A stretch of DNA of 64,000 nucleotides, from positions 25,548 through 89,547 of the forward strand of contig NZ_AQWL01000012.1 of assembly GCF_000376425.1 (NCBI RefSeq), read 5' to 3'. Position numbers and translations under genes: made by a program. Numbering within the stretch: position 1 is the stretch's first letter; every line of letters starts with the position of its first letter. Origin of the DNA: Thiobacillus denitrificans DSM 12475. Lineage in GTDB: Bacteria; Pseudomonadota; Gammaproteobacteria; Burkholderiales; Thiobacillaceae. Under the pieces are notes generated by a model. The model searched no databases. It had not been told where the DNA came from and saw only the letters and a program-made list of their open reading frames with translations. Shown piece by piece: positions 25,738-33,751 of the stretch.

Positions 25738-25998
25738 ATGTCCAAATTCAAGGTATCAACCAAAGGGCGGGAAAAAGCTCCGGTGCCACCAGGGGCTGGC
25801 GTGAAAAGTGTCGACAAGTTCATTCAAGGGGCGGCACTGGCCGATGCGGTCACGCAGGGGAGGGGGGTCAAGCCGATGCGCCTCAATCTAGAGATTGACG
25901 TCGAAATTCACCGCAAGCTCAAGATTCGGGCGGCAGAGCGCGGCGTCTCGATCTCAAAGCTGGTTCGGGACCTGATCGACAAAGAATTGGAAAGCTGA
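25738..25998 (+). CDS. Ribbon-helix-helix partner of ParA2, 86 aa
   Basis: Start ATG with AGGAGG at 25726-25731. The basic, flexible N-terminus (MSKFKVSTKGREKAPVPPG) is where ParG-type proteins stimulate ParA. The C-terminus PMRLNLEIDVEIHRKLKIRA, then ERGVSISKLVRDLIDKEL, is a ribbon-helix-helix DNA-binding fold. Probable centromere-binding protein and operon repressor. Confidence 0.8.
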   Translation: MSKFKVSTKGREKAPVPPGAGVKSVDKFIQGAALADAVTQGRGVKPMRLNLEIDVEIHRKLKIRAAERGVSISKLVRDLIDKELES

Positions 25999-26006
25999 TG
26001 CACTGA

Positions 26007-26036
26007 CCCTGCTGCAGGAGGAGGAGGCTCGCAGGG
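26007..26036 (+). terminator. Possible weak terminator after the second par operon
   Basis: CCCTGC/GCAGGG arms around a GA-rich loop. No T-run follows, so termination is uncertain. Confidence 0.3.
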
Positions 26037-26042
26037 CCTGTC

Positions 26043-26105
26043 GCTCAATCCTAAAAGCAACGTCGTAGTCATCCCTTCGGATGGCGCGTATGCGAGGAGA
26101 ATAAA
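26043..26105 (+). promoter_or_regulatory. Repeated leader element, canonical copy upstream of the methyltransferase
   Basis: CTCAATCCTAAAA, GCAACG (26057-26062), hairpin CATCC/GGATG with loop CTTC, CGTATGC (26087-26093) re-pairing with GCAACG, then GAGGAG and the ATG 9 bp on. Confidence 0.8.
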
Positions 26106-27656
26106 ATGTTTGATCTATTGGAACCCGATGCCATGTCGGTGGCGGTCTACACGCCGCTGGACGGGCTTATCGCGGAGTATCGCCAGAAGCGGGCTGCAAT
26201 CGTGGAAATTGCCGGTTACGTGGCGGGCCAAACCGATGTCATGACCTATTTTCTGAACGGTGCCCAGGTGGAGCACGGCTATGGTTCGCTTTCCGCGAAC
26301 AACCTGTTCCAGGCTGACCACGCGATCCGTTCCCTGGACGCCTACTACTGGTCGATGGCCATGAACCTCACGGATGTCCTCGAGGTCATGGACGCCAAGC
26401 GGCGCAACGAATGGTCTGAGCAGATCCGCGGGCACAAGACTCCACCGTTCGAACCAGAAAACGTCAAGGCGACCCTGCAGGATCTGATGGCCCAGCGCCA
26501 GAAGTTCTTTGCCGAGCGTATCGATGGCCTGTTCAACAACCTGAGCGATGAGCATGTGACCAACAGCCCAATGGGGTTTGGTAAACGCATGATCATTGGA
26601 TGGGTGCTCGACAGCTACGGCTTCGTGAACCACAGTCGCGTCGAATATCTGCATGATTTGCGGACAGTCGTAGCCAAGTTCATGGGACGTGGAGAAGTGC
26701 CGCGAGGACTCACTTACAAGGATGTGGACGCCATTCATAGGGCACAAGCCTATGGGGAGTGGCATTCCTTCGATGGCGGGAGCTGGCGCATTCGGCTGTA
26801 CAAGAAGGGCACGGCGCATCTCGAAATTCACCCCGAGATGGCCTGGCGGCTTAACCAGGTGCTCGCCTGGCTGCATCCTGCAGCCATCCCCAGCGAGTTC
26901 CGCAAAAAGCCTTCGAAGCCCCGCAAGGAGTTCGACCTCAGGGTGGACCTCCTTCCATTCGAGGTCATCACCGAGCTGGAGAACGGCTATCTGAGTTCAG
27001 ATGGACAGCGCCTGACGTTCCATTCCCCCGTGAAAGAGGCGACACGCCGTGCCCTGGAATACGTCGGAGGTACGCCGGAAGGCCTGTTCGGATGGGCTTT
27101 TGACTACGACATCACGGAAGTCCGTGTCGAGATCCTGCGTCTGGGCTATCTGCCGGAGCGAGTCAGCCATCAATACTTCCCGACCCCGCCTGGACTGGCG
27201 TGCAGGGTGATTGAGATGGCTGAGATTGGGCCTGATGACACGGTGCTGGAGCCAAGCGCCGGGCTGGGTGGCATTGCGGACCTACTGCCGGTGGATCAAA
27301 CCACCTGCGTCGAGATCAGCAAGCTGCACTGCAAGGTGCTGGTGGCCAAGGGTTTCAATACGGTCTGCACCGACTTCCTCGCCTGGAATCCTGGAGTGAA
27401 GTTCGGCAAGATCGTGATGAACCCGCCGTTCGCAAACGGCCGAGCCATCGTGCACCTGCAACACGCGGCGTCTTTGTTACAGGATGACGGCGTGCTGGTG
27501 GCGGTGATGCCTGGTTCCCTGGTTAGAAAGCAGCTGATTGAAGGTTACGACCACGAATGGAGTGCGCCTGTTCAAGGCGAATTCGAGGACACGGGCGTTT
27601 CCGTCGCAGTTGTTCGACTGACCAAGGAGGCTTCTAGCCAATCCCTTTTCGGGTAA
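26106..27656 (+). CDS. DUF4942-type protein with N6-adenine DNA methyltransferase domain
   Basis: 516 residues. The N-terminal 290 fit DUF4942 (LDGLIAEYRQKRAAIVEIAGY, then NNLFQADHAIRSLDAYYW). The C-terminus is a class I methyltransferase: YFPTPPGLACRVIEMA, motif I VLEPSAGLGGIADLL, VEISKLHCKVL, and catalytic motif IV KIVMNPPFANGRA (NPPF). Proteins of this build are common on conjugative elements, where methylation protects incoming DNA from restriction. No cognate nuclease is nearby. Confidence 0.85.
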   Translation: MFDLLEPDAMSVAVYTPLDGLIAEYRQKRAAIVEIAGYVAGQTDVMTYFLNGAQVEHGYGSLSANNLFQADHAIRSLDAYYWSMAMNLTDVLEVMDAKRRNEWSEQIRGHKTPPFEPENVKATLQDLMAQRQKFFAERIDGLFNNLSDEHVTNSPMGFGKRMIIGWVLDSYGFVNHSRVEYLHDLRTVVAKFMGRGEVPRGLTYKDVDAIHRAQAYGEWHSFDGGSWRIRLYKKGTAHLEIHPEMAWRLNQVLAWLHPAAIPSEFRKKPSKPRKEFDLRVDLLPFEVITELENGYLSSDGQRLTFHSPVKEATRRALEYVGGTPEGLFGWAFDYDITEVRVEILRLGYLPERVSHQYFPTPPGLACRVIEMAEIGPDDTVLEPSAGLGGIADLLPVDQTTCVEISKLHCKVLVAKGFNTVCTDFLAWNPGVKFGKIVMNPPFANGRAIVHLQHAASLLQDDGVLVAVMPGSLVRKQLIEGYDHEWSAPVQGEFEDTGVSVAVVRLTKEASSQSLFG

Positions 27657-27664
27657 CCCTCTCC

Positions 27665-27699
27665 AACCACCAATTCGCTTGCCGATTGGTGGTTTTTCT
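27665..27699 (+). terminator. Terminator after the methyltransferase gene
   Basis: Ten-base stem AACCACCAAT/ATTGGTGGTT, inner TCG/CGA, loop CTTGC (one base off the CNUGU type), then TTTTTCTTTT. Confidence 0.85.
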
Positions 27700-27712
27700 T
27701 TTGGCCGGAATC

Positions 27713-27738
27713 GGTGTCCCAATGTCGATTGGGACACC
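27713..27738. repeat. Perfect 11-4-11 inverted repeat
   Basis: GGTGTCCCAAT and ATTGGGACACC flank GTCG. No T-run on either side, so it does not look like a terminator. It lies 14 bp after the methyltransferase terminator and near the tyrosine recombinase operon. A protein-binding or crossover site is possible. Confidence 0.6.
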
Positions 27739-27802
27739 TAAAGAATTCTTGTGAATGGCTGGAACAGCGCGGTGAAGACTAGCTGGCGATGTGACGTAGC
27801 AA

Positions 27803-28105
27803 TCAGGCGTCGATGACCTTTTCATCGTTGTCATGCGTGCTCATCTGCGCGATACGGTCGTTGTCCTTCTCACGGATTACGGCAGCCACCTCCGCAGGCA
27901 GAAGCTCGAGCAAGGCTTCCCTGGTCATGGTGTAGCCCTTCATGTCCATAATCTTGAATTTCAGCATGGGCGGGCAGGCGCCGCCGTTTTTGGCGAGCGA
28001 CAGCTGCTGCTTCTTGACGCCCAGCCGATCTGCCAGAGCAGTTAGCGTCAAATGGTTCGTCTGCAGCAGGTATTCGATTTCTTCAGGCCAGTTTCTTTGG
28101 GTCAT
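27803..28105 (-). CDS. Small helix-turn-helix repressor, 100 aa
   Basis: IEYLLQTNHLTLTALADRLGVKKQQLS is a Cro/XRE-like helix-turn-helix. A C-terminal segment (MTREALLELLPAEVAAVIREKD) may dimerise. The gene is divergent from a sigma70 promoter at 28128-28156 whose core is covered by a perfect 9-2-9 palindrome, the obvious operator. No ribosome site precedes the ATG, so the mRNA may be near-leaderless. Confidence 0.7.
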   Translation of the reverse strand: MTQRNWPEEIEYLLQTNHLTLTALADRLGVKKQQLSLAKNGGACPPMLKFKIMDMKGYTMTREALLELLPAEVAAVIREKDNDRIAQMSTHDNDEKVIDA

Positions 28106-28124
28106 GGATCAATTTGTCAATTAG

Positions 28125-28156
28125 TCGTTGACACTTGTCAACGACTCGTTTACACT
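28125..28156 (+). promoter_or_regulatory. Strong rightward sigma70 promoter within a perfect operator palindrome
   Basis: TTGACA (28128-28133), 17-bp spacer, TACACT (28151-28156). The palindrome TCGTTGACA-CT-TGTCAACGA covers 28125-28144, including the -35. The repressor at 27803-28105 starts 20 bp away on the other strand. Confidence 0.8.
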
Positions 28157-28162
28157 AAATTC

Positions 28163-28298
28163 ATCTTAGCACTTTCTGGCGACTCAACACGACAGCAAAA
28201 CTGCCGTAAATAGGTTGTAAGGAAGTGGAGTCGGAACCGACTCAAAGTATCACTGACACAGAGATCTTGGCCCGGGTTTAATCCCTGGGCTTTTTTTT
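28163..28298 (+). ncRNA. Candidate small RNA gene, about 135 nt
   Basis: Between the promoter at 28128-28156 and a hairpin plus eight T at 28291-28298 (GCCCGGG/CCTGGGC) there is no reading frame with a start and ribosome site. A central hairpin GAGTCGGAACCGACTC lies at about 28228-28243. The last 20 bases are antisense to the 3' end of the tyrosine recombinase gene. Controlled by the adjacent repressor's operator. The size and boundaries are inferred. Confidence 0.55.
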
Positions 28299-29507
28299 GG
28301 GGAGGGCCAGTGTCTCGGTGACTTCCTTGTGCATCTTCGCGAATTCGGTGTGCAAGTATTGACTGGTTGTGGAAACGTCCTCGTGGCCCATGTAATCCCG
28401 CGTCTTTACCATATCTACGCCGCTGCCCACCAGATGGGTTGCTGCCGAATGCCTAAACCAGTGCGCTGAAGCCTGGGCGAGCTGCGCAACGGCATAGGTG
28501 TCCCCCTTTGCCATCATTTCGTTCTTCGTGCCGTCCAGAATCTCCTTCAAGAGCTTGTGGATGTGCTGGCGGGACAGAGACCTGCGAATCCTGCTGCCCT
28601 GCGCGTAGCGACTCGAACACAACAATGGCGTTTCATCGCCTGGGAGCGGCCTGCCTGACAGACCAATGGACTCACGATATAGCGCGCACTCATCCAGAAA
28701 TTCCTCCGAGATTGGGACAGAACGCCATTTGTCACCCTTCCCAAGAACATCCAACCCCCAAATGTCGTTGCCTTGCTCGTCCTTGGATCGCCTGACCTGG
28801 CCCATCTTGTTGATTGCCACCTCGGAAATTCGCATAGCCGTCTGGTAGAGCACGACAATAATCCAGCGCCGGCGGGCCTTCTCGGCTTTCTGTTCGTCCG
28901 TGCCCTCAGGCATCTGCTCAATATGCTCAAGCAAATACACGATGGTTGGCTTGTCGAGGTATCGTGTGACGCCGCGTTTATCCTTGATTTGGCGGGGCTT
29001 CATCAGGGAAAGCGGGTTCCCCTTCAAGTAGCCGGCTTGCACTAGCCAGGAAAACATGACGTTGATGATGATCATGGCCTGTCGTGCTGAAGCAATGGAG
29101 AGCGGGCCATTGAATGGCCTCCACTCAGGGTGCCCAAACGGTCGCTTGGTGGGATTTATCCACGTTGTTGCTGGAAACGGATTCAACAGGAATTCGCGGT
29201 ATTCAACCAAATCCTCATGGGTCAGCTCCGAAATTGGCATTCCCTTGTTGGTTACTGCCCAGAGCACGAGCCGGCGCACTTCCTTGAGGTAGTTGGCATG
29301 GGTCGTTGGCTTGATCTTGAACGCGGCGAGCCATGCATTGATCGCAGACAGGTCATCCCGAGCCCGGATAATAGTGTGAGCTGTCGCCGGCGCACGATTC
29401 TGGCCAACCCAGAACTTTGGCGCCATCGGAAGGCTGAAAATCTCTGGCAAGCCATCGCCTGTCAGAGTCAGTTTGGACGCCTTCATCAGGGTTGTCTTGC
29501 TGCTCAT
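28278..29507 (-). CDS. Tyrosine recombinase (phage-integrase family)
   Basis: 409 residues. The N-terminal SAM-like domain reads DDLSAINAWLAAFKIKPTTHANYLKEVRRL. Catalytic residues: Arg in QTAMRISEVAI, His-x-x-Arg in SAHWFRHSAATHLV, and the Tyr in TTSQYLHTEFA near the end. It cuts and rejoins DNA at specific sites. As the last gene of a nine-gene leftward operon it may resolve plasmid multimers or move this block. Start overlaps the helicase stop by 4 bp. Confidence 0.92.
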   Translation of the reverse strand: MSSKTTLMKASKLTLTGDGLPEIFSLPMAPKFWVGQNRAPATAHTIIRARDDLSAINAWLAAFKIKPTTHANYLKEVRRLVLWAVTNKGMPISELTHEDLVEYREFLLNPFPATTWINPTKRPFGHPEWRPFNGPLSIASARQAMIIINVMFSWLVQAGYLKGNPLSLMKPRQIKDKRGVTRYLDKPTIVYLLEHIEQMPEGTDEQKAEKARRRWIIVVLYQTAMRISEVAINKMGQVRRSKDEQGNDIWGLDVLGKGDKWRSVPISEEFLDECALYRESIGLSGRPLPGDETPLLCSSRYAQGSRIRRSLSRQHIHKLLKEILDGTKNEMMAKGDTYAVAQLAQASAHWFRHSAATHLVGSGVDMVKTRDYMGHEDVSTTSQYLHTEFAKMHKEVTETLALPKKKPRD

Positions 29508-31132
29508 ACGCGTTCATCTTCCAAGACGCACCACGATTCGATGATCGAGGCGACGATGTTGGCGTCCTTCTTGCTGAGCTGCTCCCCCGATCGCAGGCGC
29601 TTAACGATATCGGGCACGTTCACCCTGGCGATTTCATCTTCTGTTACCGGTTCCTGCTGCGGTAGGGCAGGGCGCGCGTAGTCGCGCTTGAAGCCTGACA
29701 GGATCGGGAAAAGGAGCTGGCGGTGGTCGAATTCGCGGAGCCAGTCGATGACTTTATCGCCTACCTGCAGCCCCTTGAGAGCGCGCGTCATGGCGACGTA
29801 GTGGAGGTTGATCTCCTCCTGGTCCGGGTACTCCGGCTTGCCGGTTTTCTTGTCCTTCCCCACGGCAAGCTCGGCGTAATCGTCCAGCAGGCGCACGTGT
29901 TCCCACTCGAGGCCCTTCGCCTTGTGCGCGGTGGTGAGGATGATCTCTTTGCCGGTAATCACCGACATGGTTTCCTTCCGGATGCGCTCGACCAGCCCGG
30001 GAATTGCGCTGCCGTAAGTGTCGACGATCTTGATGAGCGAGATGGACTCGCGGTCTTCGAGGCTCTCGGCGTAGCGTCGGAATTCCTCCCAATCCTTGAA
30101 GGCCTGAAAAAAGCGGTCCTTGATGAGCCCCAAGGTTCTGTTGCTCAGGTAGAAGGCGTCCAGTATGGACGACATGCGGTAGTTCTCCACACCACCCAAG
30201 TAAGCAAACGGCCGTCCGGCCAATACATGGCTCACCGCCTCGCTGAACAAGGCGCTGTTGGACCGGCTAATGACCGTGTGCGGCGCGTCGGCGTTGATGC
30301 CCCATTGGGTTATCGCCGCACCCATACCCCTGAGCGGGCGTTTCTCGCCGCGCCAGTCTTTCAGGAGCATGGTGGCCAGGCTGGCAAGGCCTGCGCCAAA
30401 TCGGAACGAAGCAGTCAGGAACATCTGTTCGTCGGCAATGTGTTTGAAATCCTCCATCGCATTCACGGCGCCACGGAAACCGTAGATTCCCTGGTATGGG
30501 TCGCCCACCAGAATCTTGCGGCAATCCTGCTGCTTCACAATCGCGTAGATAAGCTGGTTCGAGTCCTGGGCCTCATCGAGAAGGATGCACCCCTTTCGGA
30601 TGGTGGGCCGGGAAAGCTGGAAAAGCTTGAGATAACCATCGTGAGGCATGGATACCCCGGTGTTGCCGCGGTCCTGCATCATGTCCCAAGCCTTCTTGGC
30701 GTAGTCCACGACCCGGCCAACGTGCTGCTCTTCGATGCGCACGCGGCGTGCGTGGTACGGGACGATGTCGTTATCTGTGGACGTGAAATATGCGTTCACG
30801 ACATCCAGAACAACCCCAGCGGACACCAGATCGATCTCCAAGGCTTTGGCCAGCTGGTAAGGCTTTGGATTGCCCAGTTTGTGGGTGTAGTGGCGACCGA
30901 AGCCAGAATAGGCCAGGCCGTGCGTTGTCAGGCACTTCACATTGCCCGGAAATTTGGTTTCCGCTTCCTGCTTGATTGCCTTGTTGAAAGCCAGATAGAG
31001 GAATTGCTCGCGCGGCCTTCGCTTGGCGTATTCGGCCAGGACGCTGGTCTTTCCGCAGCCCGCAAAGGCGGTTACGAGAAGCGTATTGGCCTCGGTGCTG
31101 CAGATCGCTTCTTGTTCGTCAGTCAGTTGCAT
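29504..31132 (-). CDS. UvrD/Rep-family DNA helicase, short form
   Basis: 542 residues. Walker A VTAFAGCGKTSVLAEYA at about 20-36, LAFNKAIKQEA, CLTTHGLAY (motif Ib), Walker B ILLDEAQDSNQL and GDPYQGIYGFRGA. In the C-terminal part: LTTAHKAKGLEWEHVRLLDD and NLHYVAMTRALKGL. The 2B insertion is small, as in F-box-helicase-like or phage versions. It unwinds DNA 3' to 5', here beside an ERCC4 nuclease and a recombinase. Overlaps both neighbours. Confidence 0.9.
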   Translation of the reverse strand: MQLTDEQEAICSTEANTLLVTAFAGCGKTSVLAEYAKRRPREQFLYLAFNKAIKQEAETKFPGNVKCLTTHGLAYSGFGRHYTHKLGNPKPYQLAKALEIDLVSAGVVLDVVNAYFTSTDNDIVPYHARRVRIEEQHVGRVVDYAKKAWDMMQDRGNTGVSMPHDGYLKLFQLSRPTIRKGCILLDEAQDSNQLIYAIVKQQDCRKILVGDPYQGIYGFRGAVNAMEDFKHIADEQMFLTASFRFGAGLASLATMLLKDWRGEKRPLRGMGAAITQWGINADAPHTVISRSNSALFSEAVSHVLAGRPFAYLGGVENYRMSSILDAFYLSNRTLGLIKDRFFQAFKDWEEFRRYAESLEDRESISLIKIVDTYGSAIPGLVERIRKETMSVITGKEIILTTAHKAKGLEWEHVRLLDDYAELAVGKDKKTGKPEYPDQEEINLHYVAMTRALKGLQVGDKVIDWLREFDHRQLLFPILSGFKRDYARPALPQQEPVTEDEIARVNVPDIVKRLRSGEQLSKKDANIVASIIESWCVLEDERV

Positions 31133-32234
31133 GTCGTGCCTCTAGGCGTGCGATGCGGCCGTCGATCCATGGAATGCTGCGGTCGCCGTGAATGTGTTGC
31201 TTGGCCCATTTGATGGCCTTGATCGTTAGGTCCGGTCCTGCTACCTCAACCGCGTAGTCGTCTGCCGATCGCTCGAACCAGTGCTGGATTCTGAACGTTG
31301 CCATGGCTGCCACGACAATCAATCCGATAAAGGCCCAAAGCTGTCCGTATGGCGCGAAGTGGTTGCCTGCGAACGCTATGAGCAGTTTCCCGAGCTTGAA
31401 AAAAAGCAGGATGAATGCAAACCAAAATACCGAGTGGAGTTTATGCAGATGTCCAATCTCATGGGCGAGGATCGGGCGAACCAGCGGCCTCGGGCAAGCT
31501 TCCACAACATCACGTGTTACCGCGATGAAAGGCGGGAACGCAAACACCCCGGAACGTGTAAACCAGAACATGGGCAGGTACCAAGGAGTGAACAGACCGT
31601 GCTTCTCGACAACTCGAATGGGGAACCGCGAAAGAAGTGTGCCTTCGGACAACCGCCTTGCCTCTTTCTTCCAGTGCTTCACAGCGTTGTGGTCGAAAGT
31701 AAGCGGCCCTGATGTCACTGTTGTCGCGAAGTGGCCAAGCGCCAGTTTCAGCTTGGCAATCGCCGGGCGGTATCGATTGTCCGCCATGTCGACAAGCTGC
31801 CGCCTGACGTCACTAGAGGCGCCGATAGCACGCTCCTCATCTGTGTTGTCGTAAAGGTCGCTCAGCTTTATCCGCATTGCGCCAACATTCCCGGAATCAA
31901 TGATGCGGTCGATAAATGCTGGATAGGTCTCACCATCCAGTCGCCGGAGGAGCTGGCACATCTCGATTTCCTCTTCCGTATATCCTTGTTCACGTAGGAA
32001 ATCTGCTGTTGCATGTACAACGTCCTCGAGGACATCATGAAGCAGGGCGGCATGCTTCTCAGCTTCGGTTGATGCCGATCCCAGTCGCGCCATCACTCGC
32101 ATGGGGTGGAAGTAGTAGGGCACACCGAGTTTGTCCACCTGGTCTGCGTGGAGGCTGGAGGCAAGCGTGATGGTGTCGAGAATGGAAGGGTGCTTGATGA
32201 TTTTGGCTTTCCTTGCCCACGGCGAGATGCGCAT
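31119..32234 (-). CDS. Fusion: SpoT-like HD hydrolase domain plus membrane M48 peptidase
   Basis: 371 residues. The N-terminal 180 carry the metal-dependent HD pattern of (p)ppGpp hydrolases: HPMRV (His43), ALLHDVLEDV (HD at 66-67, ED at 70-71) and IKLSDLYDNT (Asp126). The C-terminus has ILAHEIGHLHKLH (HEIGH at 258-262), two membrane helices and HWFERSADDYAVE with the third metal ligand, as in M48 (HtpX/Ste24) peptidases. I know of no standard family with this order. The frame shows no disturbance at the junction. Both active sites look intact. Confidence 0.8.
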   Translation of the reverse strand: MRISPWARKAKIIKHPSILDTITLASSLHADQVDKLGVPYYFHPMRVMARLGSASTEAEKHAALLHDVLEDVVHATADFLREQGYTEEEIEMCQLLRRLDGETYPAFIDRIIDSGNVGAMRIKLSDLYDNTDEERAIGASSDVRRQLVDMADNRYRPAIAKLKLALGHFATTVTSGPLTFDHNAVKHWKKEARRLSEGTLLSRFPIRVVEKHGLFTPWYLPMFWFTRSGVFAFPPFIAVTRDVVEACPRPLVRPILAHEIGHLHKLHSVFWFAFILLFFKLGKLLIAFAGNHFAPYGQLWAFIGLIVVAAMATFRIQHWFERSADDYAVEVAGPDLTIKAIKWAKQHIHGDRSIPWIDGRIARLEARHATD

Positions 32235-32893
32235 TACATCCCTCTCATGGCTAGATAAATCTTCTGCGCCGTCTTGTCGCCTACGCCCTTGATGCCTTTG
32301 ATGTCATCCAGCGAGGCGTTGGCGACAGCCTGGACGGTTTTGAAGTGCCTGGCCAGGACGATGGCAGTGGTTGCTCCGACCCCGGGCAGGCCTTCGAGGA
32401 CATAGCGTGTCATGAGCTCGCTGGCGCTGGTGGTTGGTTTGTTGGCGCGCAGTGAAGGAACGTAGCCCAGGCCTTGCTGGCAATGCCGAGCCATGATTGC
32501 AATCATCGCTGCAGACTGCCTCGCATTGGCCGAATGCATGAGCTGGGCTCCAGTCAGGACAGCGATCCATGAGAGGGCTCCTTCGAGGGCAACCGGCTCA
32601 ATGCAGGAGCGCGTGGAAAAAATGTCCCCTTCCACAAGAATCACGGCCAGGTCGCAAGTGGCCGCCATCATCTCAACCTGGGCGAACAGCCTACGGTCAA
32701 GGATGGAGGCGATAAAATCCGGTGCGCTCTTGCGCTCGACGACAGCACGCTCGCCGATCAGGTAGTCGCCGGCATCGAGGTCTCGCATGTTGGTGCGGAT
32801 ATTCTGGGTAGTACCGAGAATGCCTGGAATGCCCGAAGCCGCCTCCGCGGTATCGCAAACGATTTCAATGAAAACAGGCTCTTTTGCCGGCAT
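32234..32893 (-). CDS. ERCC4/XPF-type nuclease with helix-hairpin-helix domain
   Basis: 219 residues from MPAKEPVFIEIVCDT; a longer start at 32935 is possible but lacks a ribosome site, while GGGGA precedes this one. The nuclease core has DLDAGDYLIGERAVVERKSAPDF, that is the GDY and ERKS (V-ERK-x3-D type) catalytic elements. A tandem HhH region follows: LEGLPGVGATTAIVLARHF and IKGIKGVGDKTAQKIY. XPF-like enzymes cut branched DNA. Stop overlaps the next start by one base. Confidence 0.9.
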   Translation of the reverse strand: MPAKEPVFIEIVCDTAEAASGIPGILGTTQNIRTNMRDLDAGDYLIGERAVVERKSAPDFIASILDRRLFAQVEMMAATCDLAVILVEGDIFSTRSCIEPVALEGALSWIAVLTGAQLMHSANARQSAAMIAIMARHCQQGLGYVPSLRANKPTTSASELMTRYVLEGLPGVGATTAIVLARHFKTVQAVANASLDDIKGIKGVGDKTAQKIYLAMRGM

Positions 32894-32894
32894 G

Positions 32895-33209
32895 TCAGTG
32901 TCCCCGTTCTGTTGTAACGGAGAGAACCGTGACATATCCGCTGTTTATCGCATTTGTGGCCTGAAATGGCCCGGTGAATCTGGTAAAGCCGCTTGTTTTT
33001 CGCAAAAAAACCGCGCAAATTGGTGTTTTTGTAGGACAAAATCGTATTGCAAAGGCAGTTTTTACTGGTTTCTGGCTAAATACGGCTGCTTGGTCGCTGT
33101 TTTCGCCAATTTTCTTTGAATATATGGTGCGTATGCCTCGTTTTCGCCATCCGGCGTGAACGTAGTCGAAATAGGCAATCGCCTGCAATCCCCCAAAATC
33201 AAGCTTCAT
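32895..33209 (-). CDS. Possible small basic protein, 104 aa
   Basis: The ATG has AGGAG seven bases upstream and overlaps the preceding stop (ATGA). The stop lies one base before the ERCC4 start. Such exact packing supports a gene. Composition argues against: after MKLDFGGLQAIAYFDYVHAGWRK it is low-complexity and AT-rich. It may be a decayed or very fast-evolving gene. Confidence 0.45.
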   Translation of the reverse strand: MKLDFGGLQAIAYFDYVHAGWRKRGIRTIYSKKIGENSDQAAVFSQKPVKTAFAIRFCPTKTPICAVFLRKTSGFTRFTGPFQATNAINSGYVTVLSVTTERGH

Positions 33210-33751
33210 TGTTTTTCTCCTAGCCCCAACTCGGTAATGACGCTTCCGAACATTTCATCGACTTCAGCGGGGTCGAGCTGAAAGGCCACGAACAGTGCGG
33301 CTCCGCGGTTAATGAGATCGAGGAGGGTGCGTTCCATCTCGGCAATGCTGGCAAATTCGGTCGCGTAACTGCCATCAGGGTTGCGGGTGATCATGACTTC
33401 GCAGAGCAGGGCCATCAGCAAGCCAATGGCGCCGACGCCGCGATGGAGGAACCAGAGAAAATGCGGCCACTGCCGTACCAGTGTGAGAAAGAACGCCCTG
33501 ACTTCAGGAATTTCGCAAAGCTCGCGCGAATCGCTATCGTAGCCCCTGACCTGGAACATGAGCGATGCTTTGAACCGGCGCATGTTCTCCTCGGAGTCTG
33601 TCAGCACATGGAGACGCTCAAGCACGCTGCTAATGCGAGAGGCCTCGACTTCCTGGCGCGTGATGTCGAGAAGGATGAGTCCTGGTTCCGTCGTCTTGGC
33701 CAGCCCGTCCGCGTCGAGAATCTGAACCTTGATCCCATTGATCGCGTTCAT
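33206..33751 (-). CDS. Hypothetical protein, 181 aa
   Basis: Start ATG with GGAG eight bases upstream, overlapping the previous stop by 4 bp. N-terminus NAINGIKVQILDADGLAKTTEPGLILLDI is beta-rich. The middle WPHFLWFLHRGVGAIGLLMALLCEV is hydrophobic but probably a buried helix. The C-terminus is acidic. Unknown family, part of the overlapped operon. Confidence 0.65.
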   Translation of the reverse strand: MNAINGIKVQILDADGLAKTTEPGLILLDITRQEVEASRISSVLERLHVLTDSEENMRRFKASLMFQVRGYDSDSRELCEIPEVRAFFLTLVRQWPHFLWFLHRGVGAIGLLMALLCEVMITRNPDGSYATEFASIAEMERTLLDLINRGAALFVAFQLDPAEVDEMFGSVITELGLGEKQ

